A stretch of 43,463 nt of DNA from Candidatus Corynebacterium gallistercoris. Lineage in GTDB: Bacteria; Actinomycetota; Actinomycetes; Mycobacteriales; Mycobacteriaceae. How positions within the stretch are numbered: the stretch's first letter is position 1; each line of letters opens with the position of its first letter. The position numbers and the translations under genes were made by a program. The stretch spans positions 1 through 43,463 of the forward strand of contig DXFZ01000106.1 in assembly GCA_019114175.1 (NCBI GenBank), read 5' to 3'. Shown in pieces: positions 9,333-19,000 of this stretch. The notes below the pieces were generated by a model, which did not search any database, had not been told where the DNA came from, and saw nothing but the letters and a program-made list of their open reading frames with translations.

Positions 9333-10184
9333 CACGCGCCGGGGGCGGTGCAGTGCGAGGTCAATGATGAAGACCGTCACCGCCACCCAGATGATGATGA
9401 AGCCCACCCAGCGGGCGGCTGGAATGTGCTCGTGGGTGACGAACACCGCCCAGAGCATCTGCATCACCGGCGTGATGTATTGAATCATTCCCAGGCTGGT
9501 CAGGGTCATCTCCTGAGCCGCGCGGGCGAAGCACAGCAGCGGCAGGGCCGTCACCACACCGGCGGCCATGAGCAGTGTCGCGTGGCCTGGGCCCAGCTGG
9601 GTGAATGTGTTCTCCCCAGTGGCCTGCAACATCCCCAGGTACACGAGTCCCACGGGAGCCAGCACGATAGTCTCCGCCGTGAGTGACTGGGTGGGTGTGA
9701 GGCGGATGCGCTTTTTCACCAGCCCATAGAGGCCAAAGGTAAACGCCAGTGCCAGGGAGATCAGCGGCGGCTGACCCAGAGCCACAGTGAGGATCACCAC
9801 CGCCACTGCGGCGATGGCCACGGAGAGCTTTTGCAAGGGCCTCAAGGATTCCCGGAGGACGATGACCCCCAGCAGCACGCTCACCAGCGGGTTGATGAAA
9901 TACCCCAGGGCCGCGTCCGCCACGTGGTCATTGTTGACCGCGTAGATGTACAGCCCCCAGTTGGTAGCAATGAGCACCGCCGCCACGGCGATGAAGCCCC
10001 ACTGCCGCAAGGTGATCGCCGCCAGCTGGCGCAGCTTTCTGCTGGCCAGCAGCACCAGCACCATGAACACCAGGGTCCACACGAACCGGTGGGCCAGAAT
10101 CTCCGTGGGCGTTGCCGGCTGCAGCAGAGGGAAGAATGCGGGGAATAGCCCCCACATGACGTAGCACAGGATGCCAAAGATCAC
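9300..10184 (-). CDS. rarD: RarD-like permease of the EamA/DMT superfamily
   Basis: A 294-residue, very hydrophobic protein with about ten predicted membrane helices. It opens with ILCYVMWGLFPAFFPLLQPA, the RarD signature, followed by EILAHRFVWTLVFM and later GYFINPLVSVLLGVIVLRE. RarD proteins belong to the drug/metabolite transporter superfamily; the original chloramphenicol link is weak and the substrate is unknown. The start is GTG 10184, overlapping the stop of the upstream gene as GTGA, so translational coupling is likely. It is last in the run lspA, rluA-type gene, membrane protein, rarD. Confidence 0.88.
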   Translation of the reverse strand: MIFGILCYVMWGLFPAFFPLLQPATPTEILAHRFVWTLVFMVLVLLASRKLRQLAAITLRQWGFIAVAAVLIATNWGLYIYAVNNDHVADAALGYFINPLVSVLLGVIVLRESLRPLQKLSVAIAAVAVVILTVALGQPPLISLALAFTFGLYGLVKKRIRLTPTQSLTAETIVLAPVGLVYLGMLQATGENTFTQLGPGHATLLMAAGVVTALPLLCFARAAQEMTLTSLGMIQYITPVMQMLWAVFVTHEHIPAARWVGFIIIWVAVTVFIIDLALHRPRRVSRQPAHAIHH

Positions 10185-10822
10185 GCGGCGCTCACCGGCC
10201 TGATGCCCATGAGGCCGTACACGGCCTCCGGGTGGGCCGGCTCCACGGCGAATACGCGGGGTTCAAGCTCCCGCAGCACCTCCGGGGTGGCGTACACCAG
10301 CAGTCCATCGCACCGCACCTGCTCTGGGGCCACCCCATCTTGGGCGGCGGCGGTGGCGAAGATCCGCTCCACCACGTCCGCGCGTGTGTGCCCCGCCGCC
10401 GGTTCCGCCGCGGGGATGGAGGCCGCCGGGCCGAAGTAGAAGGTGCTCACGCGGGCATCGAGGCCCCGGACGAGGTCAGATAGCTCCTGCTGATCCCACG
10501 GCTGATCCGGCGGTGGCGAGACCAGCGCCCAGCGCTCCTGCGTGCCCTGGGCGGCCACGAGCTGCTCATGGGCGAAGCCATCGTATTCCTCCACGGTCAT
10601 GCCTATTGGGCCCAGCTGGTCGCCGTTGATGTTCATCGGCTTAGCGGTTCTATCCGAGGTCGATAGCGCCAACACTCCCGCGAACAAGGCAATGAGGCAC
10701 AGGACGGATAGCCATGCCACCCAGGCGGGCACGCGGGTGTCCTGCCAGTCCAGCTCCCTGGTGCGCTTGCGGTTTTTCTTCACGTGCTGCGGGGCGCGGT
10801 GTTTGTAGTTAGGAGATGCCAT
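10181..10822 (-). CDS. Conserved single-pass membrane protein of unknown function
   Basis: A 213-residue protein that I cannot assign to a named family. A basic N-terminal stretch ([18 protein letters not shown]) precedes one membrane helix at about residues 33-53 ([19 protein letters not shown]). The rest is a soluble, probably extracytoplasmic domain of about 155 residues with an Ala/Pro-rich middle. This topology is N-in, C-out. The start overlaps the end of the pseudouridine-synthase gene by 14 bp, and the stop overlaps the rarD start as GTGA, so it is translated within one operon. No catalytic motif is visible. Confidence 0.8.
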   Translation of the reverse strand: MASPNYKHRAPQHVKKNRKRTRELDWQDTRVPAWVAWLSVLCLIALFAGVLALSTSDRTAKPMNINGDQLGPIGMTVEEYDGFAHEQLVAAQGTQERWALVSPPPDQPWDQQELSDLVRGLDARVSTFYFGPAASIPAAEPAAGHTRADVVERIFATAAAQDGVAPEQVRCDGLLVYATPEVLRELEPRVFAVEPAHPEAVYGLMGIRPVSAA

Positions 10823-11768
10823 TGGCCTGCCTCAACGTGTCCAGGGCGTGCTGCAGGTCATCGGGGTACGGCGAACTCACCGTCATCCAGCGGCCGTCCG
10901 GGTGCGGGAATCCGAGTTCCACGGCGTGCAACCACTGGCGCACGAGGCCAAGTTGTGTGGTGAGATTCGGGTCCGACCCGTACATCGGGTCGCCGCACAG
11001 GGGGTGATGGAGGGAGGAAAAGTGCACGCGGATCTGGTGGGTGCGGCCGGTCTCCAGTTTCACCTTGAGCAGGCTGGCCTGCCGGTGCGCCTCCAGGGTG
11101 TCGTAATGGGTCACCGCATGCTTACCATCGTCACGCACCGCAAAGCGCCACCCTGCGCTGGGGTGCCGCCCGATCGGCGCGTCGATCGTCCCGCTGGTGG
11201 GGTCCGGGTGGCCTTGGACGAGCGCGTGGTAGGTCTTGGACACTTCCCGGTTACGGAACGCGGCCTTGAGCACCGTGTAGGCGCGTTCGCTGGCGGCCAC
11301 GATCATCGCCCCCGATGTTCCCACGTCCAGCCGCTGCACGATGCCCTTGCGCTCCGGCGGCCCCGAGGTGGAGATCCTGAAGCCTGCGGCCGCCAGCCCC
11401 GAGGTGACGGTCGGCCCTTCCCACCCGATCGTCGGGTGCGCCGCCACGCCGACCGGCTTGTCAATGACAATCACGTCATCATCGGAGTACAGGATCTCCA
11501 TCCCCTCCACGTGCTGGGGTGGCTCCTGCGCGAGGTCCTTCGGCGGCGCCGGCAGCGTGATGTCCACCCACGCCCCGGCGGCCAACCGATCCGATTTCCC
11601 GGCCTGTTTCCCATCGACCACGATGTCGCCTTCGGTTGCTAATTCGGCGACGGCGGTGCGGCTCAGCCCCAACATCTTTGACAGGCCGGCATCGACACGC
11701 AGCCCGGCCAGGCCGTCCGGAACCGGCAGGACTCGGTGTTCCCGTGGTGGCTGGAGCTGATCACTCAC
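10809..11768 (-). CDS. RluA-family 23S rRNA pseudouridine synthase (RluD-like)
   Basis: Isomerises uridine to pseudouridine in rRNA. The 319-residue protein has an N-terminal S4 RNA-binding domain (residues about 20-70, [19 protein letters not shown]). The catalytic domain contains the conserved QRLDVGTSG with catalytic D148, then [11 protein letters not shown] and [20 protein letters not shown]. The chosen start is GTG 11768, which overlaps the lspA stop as GTGA; a longer frame reaches 11846 but would read through the lspA 3' end. Placement directly after lspA is common in bacteria. The target uridines cannot be read from sequence. Confidence 0.93.
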   Translation of the reverse strand: MSDQLQPPREHRVLPVPDGLAGLRVDAGLSKMLGLSRTAVAELATEGDIVVDGKQAGKSDRLAAGAWVDITLPAPPKDLAQEPPQHVEGMEILYSDDDVIVIDKPVGVAAHPTIGWEGPTVTSGLAAAGFRISTSGPPERKGIVQRLDVGTSGAMIVAASERAYTVLKAAFRNREVSKTYHALVQGHPDPTSGTIDAPIGRHPSAGWRFAVRDDGKHAVTHYDTLEAHRQASLLKVKLETGRTHQIRVHFSSLHHPLCGDPMYGSDPNLTTQLGLVRQWLHAVELGFPHPDGRWMTVSSPYPDDLQHALDTLRQANGIS

Positions 11769-12277
11769 TGCTGGGCGGCCTCCTGTTCCTGCTGCTTGGC
11801 TGCGTGCTCTTTCGGCTCCACGGCGAACGCGTAATAGAGGTAGCACACCACCCCCACGGTAATGGCGGCATCAGCCACGTTAAAGATGGCGAAGCTGCCA
11901 AAGGAGAAGAAATCCACCACGTGCCCGTGGAAACCTCCGGGCTCGCGGAAAATCCGGTCAATGAGGTTGCCGGCCGCTCCCCCGCCGATCAACCCGATGG
12001 GCACCGCCGCCCACATGCTCGAGTTTCTTAGCGCGAGGACACAACACACGGCCACGGCCACGAGTTGGATGAGGGAGAAGATCACTGTGGCGTCGCTCCC
12101 AAAAGAAAAAGCAGCCCCCGGATTGCGCACCAGGTACAACCTGAAAAAATCGCCGATGACCGGGTACGCCGTGGCGGGCTCGAGTTTTTCCACAACAAGC
12201 CACTTGGAGAGCTGATCAGTGGCGATGATGCCCACCATCAAGGCGAAGGGAAGAAGTGTGGCTGCTTTCTTGGTCAC
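11765..12277 (-). CDS. lspA: Lipoprotein signal peptidase (signal peptidase II)
   Basis: Cleaves signal peptides of diacylglyceryl-modified prolipoproteins at the membrane. The 170-residue protein has four hydrophobic segments. The two catalytic aspartates are D107 in [12 protein letters not shown] and D136 in FNVADAAIT, and the conserved RNPGAAFSF loop is present. The C-terminal tail is Gln/Glu-rich ([11 protein letters not shown]). The start is GTG 12277: a good promoter lies 8 nt upstream and no Shine-Dalgarno is seen, so a leaderless mRNA is likely. It diverges from a lipoprotein gene that is itself a plausible substrate. Confidence 0.95.
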   Translation of the reverse strand: MTKKAATLLPFALMVGIIATDQLSKWLVVEKLEPATAYPVIGDFFRLYLVRNPGAAFSFGSDATVIFSLIQLVAVAVCCVLALRNSSMWAAVPIGLIGGGAAGNLIDRIFREPGGFHGHVVDFFSFGSFAIFNVADAAITVGVVCYLYYAFAVEPKEHAAKQQEQEAAQQ

Positions 12278-12285
12278 GCTTAAAG

Positions 12286-12314
12286 AGTCTAACGCCCCGG
12301 TGTTACCCTGTGAA
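12286..12314 (-). promoter_or_regulatory. lspA promoter
   Basis: Minus-strand -35 TTCACA (12309-12314), a 17-bp spacer and -10 TAGACT (12286-12291), then 8 nt to GTG 12277. The -35 matches TTGACA at five of six positions. Confidence 0.6.
12304..12309 (+). promoter_or_regulatory. -10 box of the lipoprotein gene
   Basis: TACCCT lies 8 nt before GTG 12318. It overlaps the divergent lspA -35 element by one base, so the two promoters probably compete for polymerase. Confidence 0.35.
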
Positions 12315-12317
12315 CTT

Positions 12318-13226
12318 GTGGGTATTAGAACCAAATCTCTCGCGTGCGTCCTCACCGCAGTGACCTTGTGCTGTGGCACCGTGGCCTGTTCCTCCGATTC
12401 CGGCGATGCTCCGCAGGCCGCAGAGGTGACGGTGCCGGGGGTCAGCGTGTCCCTGGAACAGGTAGGGCAGGCTCCCCGGGAGCCGTTGGTGTGGTTCTCC
12501 GATGAATCCGAGCAGCAGGTGCTCTTCAGCGCCACGCAGGGCCTCGAGCAGGAAACCAAGGGGGAAGGTGCGGAGCGGCAGGCCGAATCCCTCCCCTATG
12601 ACGAGGTGACGATGGAACTGCCGCTGGTGGCCCAGGCCAGCACCGATGGCGAGGAGCGGACCTCCACCGTGACGGTCGGCAAGCCCAGCGGGACCAACGC
12701 GGAGCGCAATGAGGACATCGCGTCCGCGGAGGGGTTCACCATGACGACGACGCAGAGTAACGATGGGCGGGCGAAGTCTCGCACGTTCCAAGCACCGGAG
12801 GCGGCGACGGACTCCGCGCGGGCCAGCGTGGAGACCGCGCTGACGCAGATGAACGATTTCCCGCTGGTCTTCCCCACCGAGCCGATCGGTCCGGGCGCGC
12901 AATGGACCGTGGCCAACCGGGTGGAGGAAGGCGTGTCCATGCTCCAGGAGGTCACCTACACCCTCATGGAGCGCCAAGGCCAGGCGGTCAGCTTGAAGGT
13001 CGAGGTGCAACGCAAGCCGGCGGTGACCAGCCTGTCTGACACGGACCTGGAGGTGATGGATATATCCAGCACCTCCAGCGGCCAGCTGCACCTGGATTTG
13101 AACTTGGCGGTGCCGGTGCGGGGCAATATTGATGTGACCACGACCGTGACATACGGAAAGGAGGACTCGCCGGTGCGAGTCCTCCAAACCTCCACGTCAA
13201 AGAGCACGTGGGCCCCGCGGGGCTAG
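12318..13226 (+). CDS. Putative lipoprotein (resembles DUF6263)
   Basis: A 302-residue secreted protein of unknown function. From GTG 12318 it has a lipoprotein-type signal (basic GIRTK, hydrophobic LACVLTAVTLCCG) ending at C24 in GTVAC. The lipobox has Thr at -3, slightly off consensus. The mature part contains FPLVFPTEPIGPGAQWTVAN, reminiscent of DUF6263-type proteins where a conserved PxEPVGxGAxW segment occurs; I hold that family call loosely. The open frame extends upstream to 12219, but that part lies antisense within lspA. Codons about 50 bp before the stop form a perfect hairpin (13160-13185). It converges with the MTB12-like gene, with 11 bp between stops. Confidence 0.78.
   Translation: MGIRTKSLACVLTAVTLCCGTVACSSDSGDAPQAAEVTVPGVSVSLEQVGQAPREPLVWFSDESEQQVLFSATQGLEQETKGEGAERQAESLPYDEVTMELPLVAQASTDGEERTSTVTVGKPSGTNAERNEDIASAEGFTMTTTQSNDGRAKSRTFQAPEAATDSARASVETALTQMNDFPLVFPTEPIGPGAQWTVANRVEEGVSMLQEVTYTLMERQGQAVSLKVEVQRKPAVTSLSDTDLEVMDISSTSSGQLHLDLNLAVPVRGNIDVTTTVTYGKEDSPVRVLQTSTSKSTWAPRG
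13160..13185 (-). terminator. Perfect 11-bp hairpin inside the 3' coding end, candidate terminator for the convergent gene
   Basis: GGAGGACTCGC (13160-13170), loop CGGT, then GCGAGTCCTCC (13175-13185). Read on the minus strand it lies about 50-80 nt after the stop of the MTB12-like gene and is followed by CTTTCC, a short imperfect U-run. On the plus strand it is followed by AAACC, which is not terminator-like. Confidence 0.5.
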
Positions 13227-13237
13227 GCGGCGGCCAG

Positions 13238-13750
13238 TTAGATGACCTCGTGGCACATGGGGGGAAGCCGGTCCGGCATGACGTTGTTGACCAGGGTGCA
13301 GGCCCACACCTGATCCAGCTTCCACGTGCCATTGTCATTGACGAAGTCCACGTTGGAGATGACCTGCGGCTCCTGCTCCGGCAGGGTCAGGTGCACCGTC
13401 GCGGAAGCATCGTGCTCCGGGGATAGGGAGGGAAGCACGGGGTCAACGACCTCCAGCTGCGCGCCAGACTCCATCTTGGACTGCGTCAGGGCCTCGAAGA
13501 GGTCCGGGGCTTGCTCACCACCGACCACGGTGTCCACCTTTTCCTCGGTGGGCAGGCCTGGGTCCACGGCGCGGTTGAGCACCTCGCTGAGCTCCAGCGC
13601 GGTCGGCAGGGGCTGCGCCTGCTGGGAGGCAGACGAGGTGGCAGAAGACGTGGAGGTGGAAGAGGTGGACTCTTCATCATTGCCGCATGCCGCCAATGCA
13701 AGGGTGGCGGAAAGGGCCGTGGAGACGGCCAGTGCCTTGGAAATGCGCAC
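13238..13750 (-). CDS. MTB12/CFP-2-like low-molecular-weight antigen lipoprotein
   Basis: A 170-residue exported protein. The signal peptide MRISKALAVSTALSATLALA ends at a good lipobox, LAAC (C22). A Ser/Thr-rich linker (NDEESTSSTSTSSATSS) leads to a folded domain beginning PLPTALELSEVLNRAVDPGLP and continuing to VPSL-type strands and NGTWKLDQVWACTLVNNV. That matches the MTB12 C-terminal domain pattern of mycobacterial secreted antigens. Function unknown; cell-surface location expected. The start is GTG 13750, with AAGGAG nine bases upstream; a TTG at 13768 is in frame but overlaps that Shine-Dalgarno. Confidence 0.85.
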   Translation of the reverse strand: MRISKALAVSTALSATLALAACGNDEESTSSTSTSSATSSASQQAQPLPTALELSEVLNRAVDPGLPTEEKVDTVVGGEQAPDLFEALTQSKMESGAQLEVVDPVLPSLSPEHDASATVHLTLPEQEPQVISNVDFVNDNGTWKLDQVWACTLVNNVMPDRLPPMCHEVI

Positions 13751-13785
13751 GGGGTTATGCTCCTTCAAAAATCATGATGCTCATC

Positions 13786-13814
13786 TTGGGAATAGACTTC
13801 CACGATGTTACACA
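13786..13814 (+). promoter_or_regulatory. Asparaginase promoter
   Basis: -35 TTGGGA (13786-13791), a 17-bp spacer and -10 TACACA (13809-13814), then 6 nt to ATG 13821. No Shine-Dalgarno is present, so a leaderless mRNA is likely. Confidence 0.45.
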
Positions 13815-13820
13815 TGGGAT

Positions 13821-14765
13821 ATGACACTTCCCATTCGCGTGCTGGGCACCGGCGGCACGATCTCCTGCACCCACGATGCCTCCGGACACCTGGTACCCAC
13901 CCTGAACACCGCGGATCTTCTGGCCCAGGCGGGGTTCGCCGGGCAGCTGGGGGCCACTCTTGTGGCAGACGATGTGATGAGCATCGATTCTTCCTCCGTC
14001 ACCCTGAGCCAACTGGACGAGCTCTTGGGGCACATCAGCCGTGCGCGGGAGGGGTCCGCCGCCGTGGTGGTGCTCCATGGCACGGACACGATGGAAGAGA
14101 CACTCATGGCGGTTGACCTCAGGTTCGGCGCTGATGTGCCGGTGATCTTCACCGGCGCGCAGCGGCCAGCCGATGACCCCTCCCCGGATGGACCGGGGAA
14201 CATCGCCGGAGCTGTTGAACTGGCGCAGAAGCTGTACGACCAGTCAGGCGGCGGTGCCTGGCTCCACTTCGGCGGGGAGGATCTGCCGGCCCGCGGGGCG
14301 TATAAGGCGCACACCACGGCCGATGCCCCGTTCCGCAGCGCTGTGGCGGGAGGAGGCGACGATCCCACCCCTGTGATCTGCGGAGACTCGGTGGGCCGGA
14401 GCGGTACTCTGGCCGGGCTTAGAGTCCCGATTGTTGCCACCTACTCGGGCGACGATGGCTCCCTGGTGCGCTTCGCCACCAGCCAGCCCATCGATGGCCT
14501 TGTCATTGAGGCGCTGGGCTCCGGCAACGTGCCCCAGCCTGTGGCCGAGGCGCTGGGCGAGTTAGCAACGCGGCGGCCGGAGGTGCCTGTGGTGATCAGC
14601 ACCCGGGTCGTGGAAGGCGGGGTGGCCGCGATCTATGGGGGTGCCGGCGGAGGCGCAAGTTTGGCCGCGCTGGGTACCGGAGCGTGGGCCACGGGCGGCA
14701 GCCTGCGCCCCTCCCAACTGCGCATGGCGCTGCTGCACCGGCTGGCCGTACAGAAGGAAAGCTAG
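13821..14765 (+). CDS. L-asparaginase
   Basis: Hydrolyses asparagine to aspartate and ammonia. The 314-residue protein is a class I/II-fold asparaginase. The first catalytic threonine sits in LGTGGTIS (T13 or its neighbour T10), and the second in VVLHGTDTMEET (T88-D89). FTGAQRPADD (the GAQR region) and a C-terminal GSGNVP motif complete the active-site loops. No signal peptide is seen, so it is probably cytoplasmic. The start ATG 13821 is fixed by homology and by the -10 box. Its stop codon shares a CTAG palindrome with the convergent dinB stop. Confidence 0.92.
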   Translation: MTLPIRVLGTGGTISCTHDASGHLVPTLNTADLLAQAGFAGQLGATLVADDVMSIDSSSVTLSQLDELLGHISRAREGSAAVVVLHGTDTMEETLMAVDLRFGADVPVIFTGAQRPADDPSPDGPGNIAGAVELAQKLYDQSGGGAWLHFGGEDLPARGAYKAHTTADAPFRSAVAGGGDDPTPVICGDSVGRSGTLAGLRVPIVATYSGDDGSLVRFATSQPIDGLVIEALGSGNVPQPVAEALGELATRRPEVPVVISTRVVEGGVAAIYGGAGGGASLAALGTGAWATGGSLRPSQLRMALLHRLAVQKES

Positions 14766-16084
14766 TCCTCTTCGAGGTCTTCCAGATCATCCCAATCGAG
14801 GCTTTCCAAGGGGTTGGCCGGGGACAACGCGGGGTCATCCACAGCGAATGTGCGGGTCTTCCCCGGCCCGGTGGCGCGGGTTTCGAAGCGCACGCTGACC
14901 ACGCCGGATCCCGCTCCTTGCACCCAGCCGTGGCCGAACCCCTCATGGTGGATGTCCTGGGTTGCTCGCCACGTTGTAGCCGTGACGGGGCTGGCCTCCT
15001 CAGCGATGAGGATCGGCTGCGGCGGCGGGTTGAGCTCGGGAAAGAGCAGTTCCTGCCTGTCATCGACGAGCCCGGACACGCTCACCCCGATCAGCCGCAG
15101 TGCCCCGATGAGCTCCGGGCGCGGAAGGAGCTTCTGCGCCACCGCCAGAATCTGGTCCAGCTCATCGGTGGGCGCAGGCAGCGCGGCTGACTTGGTGTGG
15201 AGCGCGAAGTCGGTGGTCCTTATCTTGACCGTGACGGTCCGGCAGGCCCGCCCGTCCTTGGCTAATCTGCGGTGCATGACGCGGGCGGTGTCATCGAGCA
15301 CTTTGAGTGCCTCCGCGGTCGTGCGCACGTCCACGGCTAGGGTCCGCTCCGCGCTCACCTGCTTGGCGCGCGCCCGGGGCGCGACCGGCCTGTCATCGTT
15401 GCCCGCGGCCATCGCTTGGACTTCCAGGCCCACGGACCCCAGGGTGGAGCGCACATCAGCGGTGGGCATGCGGATGAACTGGGCAATTGTATCCACCCCA
15501 TAGGCGTGGAGCTTGTTCTGGGCGACCTTGCCGATCCCCCACAAGTCCCCCACTGGGCGCGGGCCGAACACCCCCATGCGTTCTGCGGCGCTGACCACCG
15601 CCACTCCGTGTGGTTTGGCCAGGTCAGAAGCCATCTTGGCGTCCAGTTTTGTGGAAGCCATGCCCACGGAGGCGGGCAGGCCGGTGGCATCTTCCACGGC
15701 CTGTTGGAGGTTGAGGGCCCAGGCGCGGGCTTCCTCCGGACTCCCAAGTCCCTGCGGTTCGGCGAAGCCCTCGTCCACGGACAGTTGCTCCACCACACCG
15801 GCGAATTCGGAGATCACGGCGAAGATCTTGCGGGAAGCTGCGGAATAGACTTCCTTGCGTGGCGAGACCACCACCGCGCGTTGGCGGCACAAGCGCACCG
15901 CCTGGCTCATGGGCATGGCAGAGCGGGCGCCGTATTCCCGGGCCTCGTAGGACGCTCCCGCCACAACGCCGCGCCCGCCCATGCCCCCGACCAGCACGGG
16001 TCGGCCACGCAGCGTAGGCCGGGTGAGCTGCTCCACGGACGCGAAGAACGCGTCCATGTCAATGTGCGCCACCCAGCGGCTCAA
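14762..16084 (-). CDS. dinB: DNA polymerase IV (Y-family)
   Basis: Translesion polymerase of 440 residues. The palm acidic residues are D9 and D11 in HIDMDAFF and D104/E105 in LSVDEGF. The Arg-rich loop SYEAREYGARSAMPM is present. The little finger is followed by RQELLFPEL, which fits a beta-clamp-binding QxxLF motif. A C-terminal extension of about 85 residues ends in an acidic tail (LDWDDLEDLEED). This longer architecture is typical of actinobacterial DinB. The start is TTG 16084, three bases after the ileS stop; GTG 16072 would cut into the conserved N-terminus. Translation probably depends on upstream ileS translation. Confidence 0.93.
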   Translation of the reverse strand: MSRWVAHIDMDAFFASVEQLTRPTLRGRPVLVGGMGGRGVVAGASYEAREYGARSAMPMSQAVRLCRQRAVVVSPRKEVYSAASRKIFAVISEFAGVVEQLSVDEGFAEPQGLGSPEEARAWALNLQQAVEDATGLPASVGMASTKLDAKMASDLAKPHGVAVVSAAERMGVFGPRPVGDLWGIGKVAQNKLHAYGVDTIAQFIRMPTADVRSTLGSVGLEVQAMAAGNDDRPVAPRARAKQVSAERTLAVDVRTTAEALKVLDDTARVMHRRLAKDGRACRTVTVKIRTTDFALHTKSAALPAPTDELDQILAVAQKLLPRPELIGALRLIGVSVSGLVDDRQELLFPELNPPPQPILIAEEASPVTATTWRATQDIHHEGFGHGWVQGAGSGVVSVRFETRATGPGKTRTFAVDDPALSPANPLESLDWDDLEDLEED

Positions 16085-16087
16085 GGG

Positions 16088-19000
16088 TTACACAACCTCG
16101 ATGTCCGCGCTGCAACCATCGGCTACTTCGAAGGGCAGGTCCTCGTCGACAACGACCTCAACGCTGGTAGCCAGAACTTCCCGCGCGATGGACTCCGCAT
16201 GCGTGCGGGCCCACTCTTCCTTGTCCGCAGGCACGGACAGCCGCAGGCTGATCCGGTCAGAGACCTCCAGCCCCTTCGCCTTGCGGGCCTCCTGCACCGC
16301 GCGGATGCGGTCGGCAGCCCAGCCCTCGGCCTCCAGCTCCTCGGTCACGGTGGTATCGAGCACCACCAGGCCGCCCAGGCCCGCAACCTCGGCGGTGTGC
16401 TCCGGATCCTCCGCCACCAGCTTGCGGCTGAACTCGCCCTCCTGCAACTGGATCCCAGCGGCAGTGACGGTACCATCCTCAGCGACCTGGTACTCGCCGG
16501 ACTTGACCGCCTTGATGACCTTCTGCATGTCCTTGCCCAGGCGCGGTCCCGCCGCGCGGGCGTTGACGACCACGTCGAAGCGTCCCACGGAGTCCACGTC
16601 AGAGGTCAGGGTGACGTCCTTGACGTTGACCTCATCGGCGATGATCTGCGTGAACTCATCCAAGTCGTGCGCCTCCGGCAGCGCCACCGTGATGGCAGGC
16701 AGCGGCAGGCGATTGCGCAGCTTGTGCGCCTTGCGCAGGGAGCTGGTGGCGGAGCTGATGGCGCGCACGGCGTCCATAGCAGCCACCAAGTCATCGTCGG
16801 CTGGCAGCGCGGAGGCATCCGGCCAGTCGGCCAAGTGCACGGAACGTTCGCCAGTCAGGCCACGCCAGATCACTTCCGTGGTCATCGGCAGCAGGGGCGC
16901 AGCCACGCGGCTCAGCGTCTCCAGCACGGTGTACAGCGTGTTGAAGGCCTCCGGGTGCTCCTCGTCGCCGGCCCAGAAGCGTTCCCGGGAGCGGCGCACG
17001 TACCAGTTGGTCAGTGCGTCGCAGAACCATCGGACTTCGTCGCAGGCGACGGCCACACTGGTGTTGTCCAGCGCTTCTGTCACGGCCTGTACCGTGTCAT
17101 GCAGCTTCGCCAGGATGTAGCGGTCCAACACGTTCGTCGAGGACGTGTCCCACTGCGCCGGCTTGGAGGCGTAAAGGCGCAAGAAGGAGTAGGCGTTCCA
17201 CATCGGCAGCATCGCCTGGCGCACGCCCTCGCGGATGCCCTGCTCCGTGACGATGAGGTTGCCACCGCGCAGGATGGGGCTGGACATGAGGAACCAACGC
17301 ATCGCGTCGGACCCGTCCCGGTCGAAGACCTCGTTAACATCCGGATAATTACCCTTGGACTTTGACATCTTAAGGCCGTCGTCGCCCAAAACAATTCCGT
17401 GAGCGACGACCTTCTTGAAGGCCGGACGATCAAACAGCGCAGTGGACAGCACATGCATCGTGTAGAACCAGCCGCGGGTCTGGCCGGAGTACTCCACGAT
17501 GAAGTCCGCCGGGGAGTGGGTCTCAAACCACTCCTTATTCTCAAACGGGTAGTGCTTCTGGGCGAAGGACATGGAGCCGGACTCAAACCAGCAGTCCAGC
17601 ACCTCGGGCACGCGGCGCATCGTGGACTGGCCGGTCGGGTCATCGGGGTTCGGGCGGGTCAGCTCATCGATGTCCGGCCGGTGCAGGGAGGCCGGGCGCA
17701 CGCCGAAGTCCGCCTCCAGCTCCTCGAGGGAACCGTAGACATCCATGCGCGGGTACTCCTCGCTATCGGAGACCCACACAGGGATCGGCGCGCCCCAGTA
17801 GCGGTTGCGGGAGATGTTCCAATCGCGGGCACCTTCCAGCCACTTGCCGAACTGGCCATCGCGGATGTGCGCTGGCATCCATTCGATCTGCTCGCGGTTG
17901 AGTTCCACCATGCGGTCGCGGATCTTCGTCACGGCCACGAACCAGGAGGGCAGGGCCATGTAGATCAGCGGCTCGCCGGAGCGCCAGGAGTGCGGGTAGC
18001 TGTGCTCGATGGTGCGGTGGCGCACCACGCGGCCGGCGGCCTTGAGGTCCTTGATGATGTGCTTGTTGGAATCGAAGACCAGCTGGCCCTCATACTCCGG
18101 CACCTGGGAGGTGAACTTGCCGTCCATGTCCACGGGGATGACCAGCTCGATGTCCGCGGCGTTGGTGGTGTTCATATCGTCCTCACCGAAGGCGGGAGCC
18201 TGGTGGACGATGCCCGTACCGTCCTCGGTGGTGACGTAGTCCGCGGCGAGCACCTGGAAGGCGTTGCGCGCATCCTTGAAGTGGGGGAACACGGGCTCGT
18301 AGGTCAGGCCCACGAGCTTGTCACCGGTTAGGGTCAGCAGGACCTCGCGGTCCTCGCCCAGCTCCTGGGCGTATTCACCGATGAGGTTTTCCGCCAAGAC
18401 CAGCGCCTTACCCTGGAAGCCCTCGGCACCCTGGTCACCGACCTTCACCAGCGCGTAGGTCACGGCCGGGTTGACGGCCAGCGCCACGTTGGAAGGCAGC
18501 GTCCAAGGCGTGGTGGTCCAGGCGATCGCGGCAGCGTCCGCGAACTCGGGGTGATCGGCCAGGGTCTGCTCCGCGGCTGTGCCCGGGCGTGCGCCGGTGA
18601 AGGGCATCGTCACGGTCAGAGTGGGGTCCTGGCGCATCTTGTAAGAGTCATCCAGGCGCGTCTCCTGGTTGGATAGCGGGGTGTGCTCTGCCCAGGAGTA
18701 CGGCAGCACGCGGAAGCCCTGGTAGATCAGGCCCTTGTCATAGAGTGCCTTGAATGCCCACATGACGGACTCCATGAACTCTGGGTCCATGGTTTTGTAG
18801 CCGTTGTCAAAGTCCACCCAGCGCGCCTGGCGGGTGACGTACTCCTGCCACTCATCCGTGTACTTCAGCACGGAGGTCGCGCAGTAGTCATTGAAGGCCT
18901 TCATGCCCATCTTCTCGATGCCAGCGCGGTCCTTGATGCCCAGCTGCTTTTCTGCCTCCAGTTCGGCAGGCAGGCCGTGGCAGTCCCAACCGAACACGCG

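Noticed and set aside
15416..17365. Plus-strand open frame (649 codons) across dinB and ileS
   Set aside because: It spans two conserved genes on the other strand, and its composition is typical of the antisense frame.
17399..18331. Plus-strand open frame (310 codons) opposite ileS
   Set aside because: Antisense shadow with no recognisable domain.
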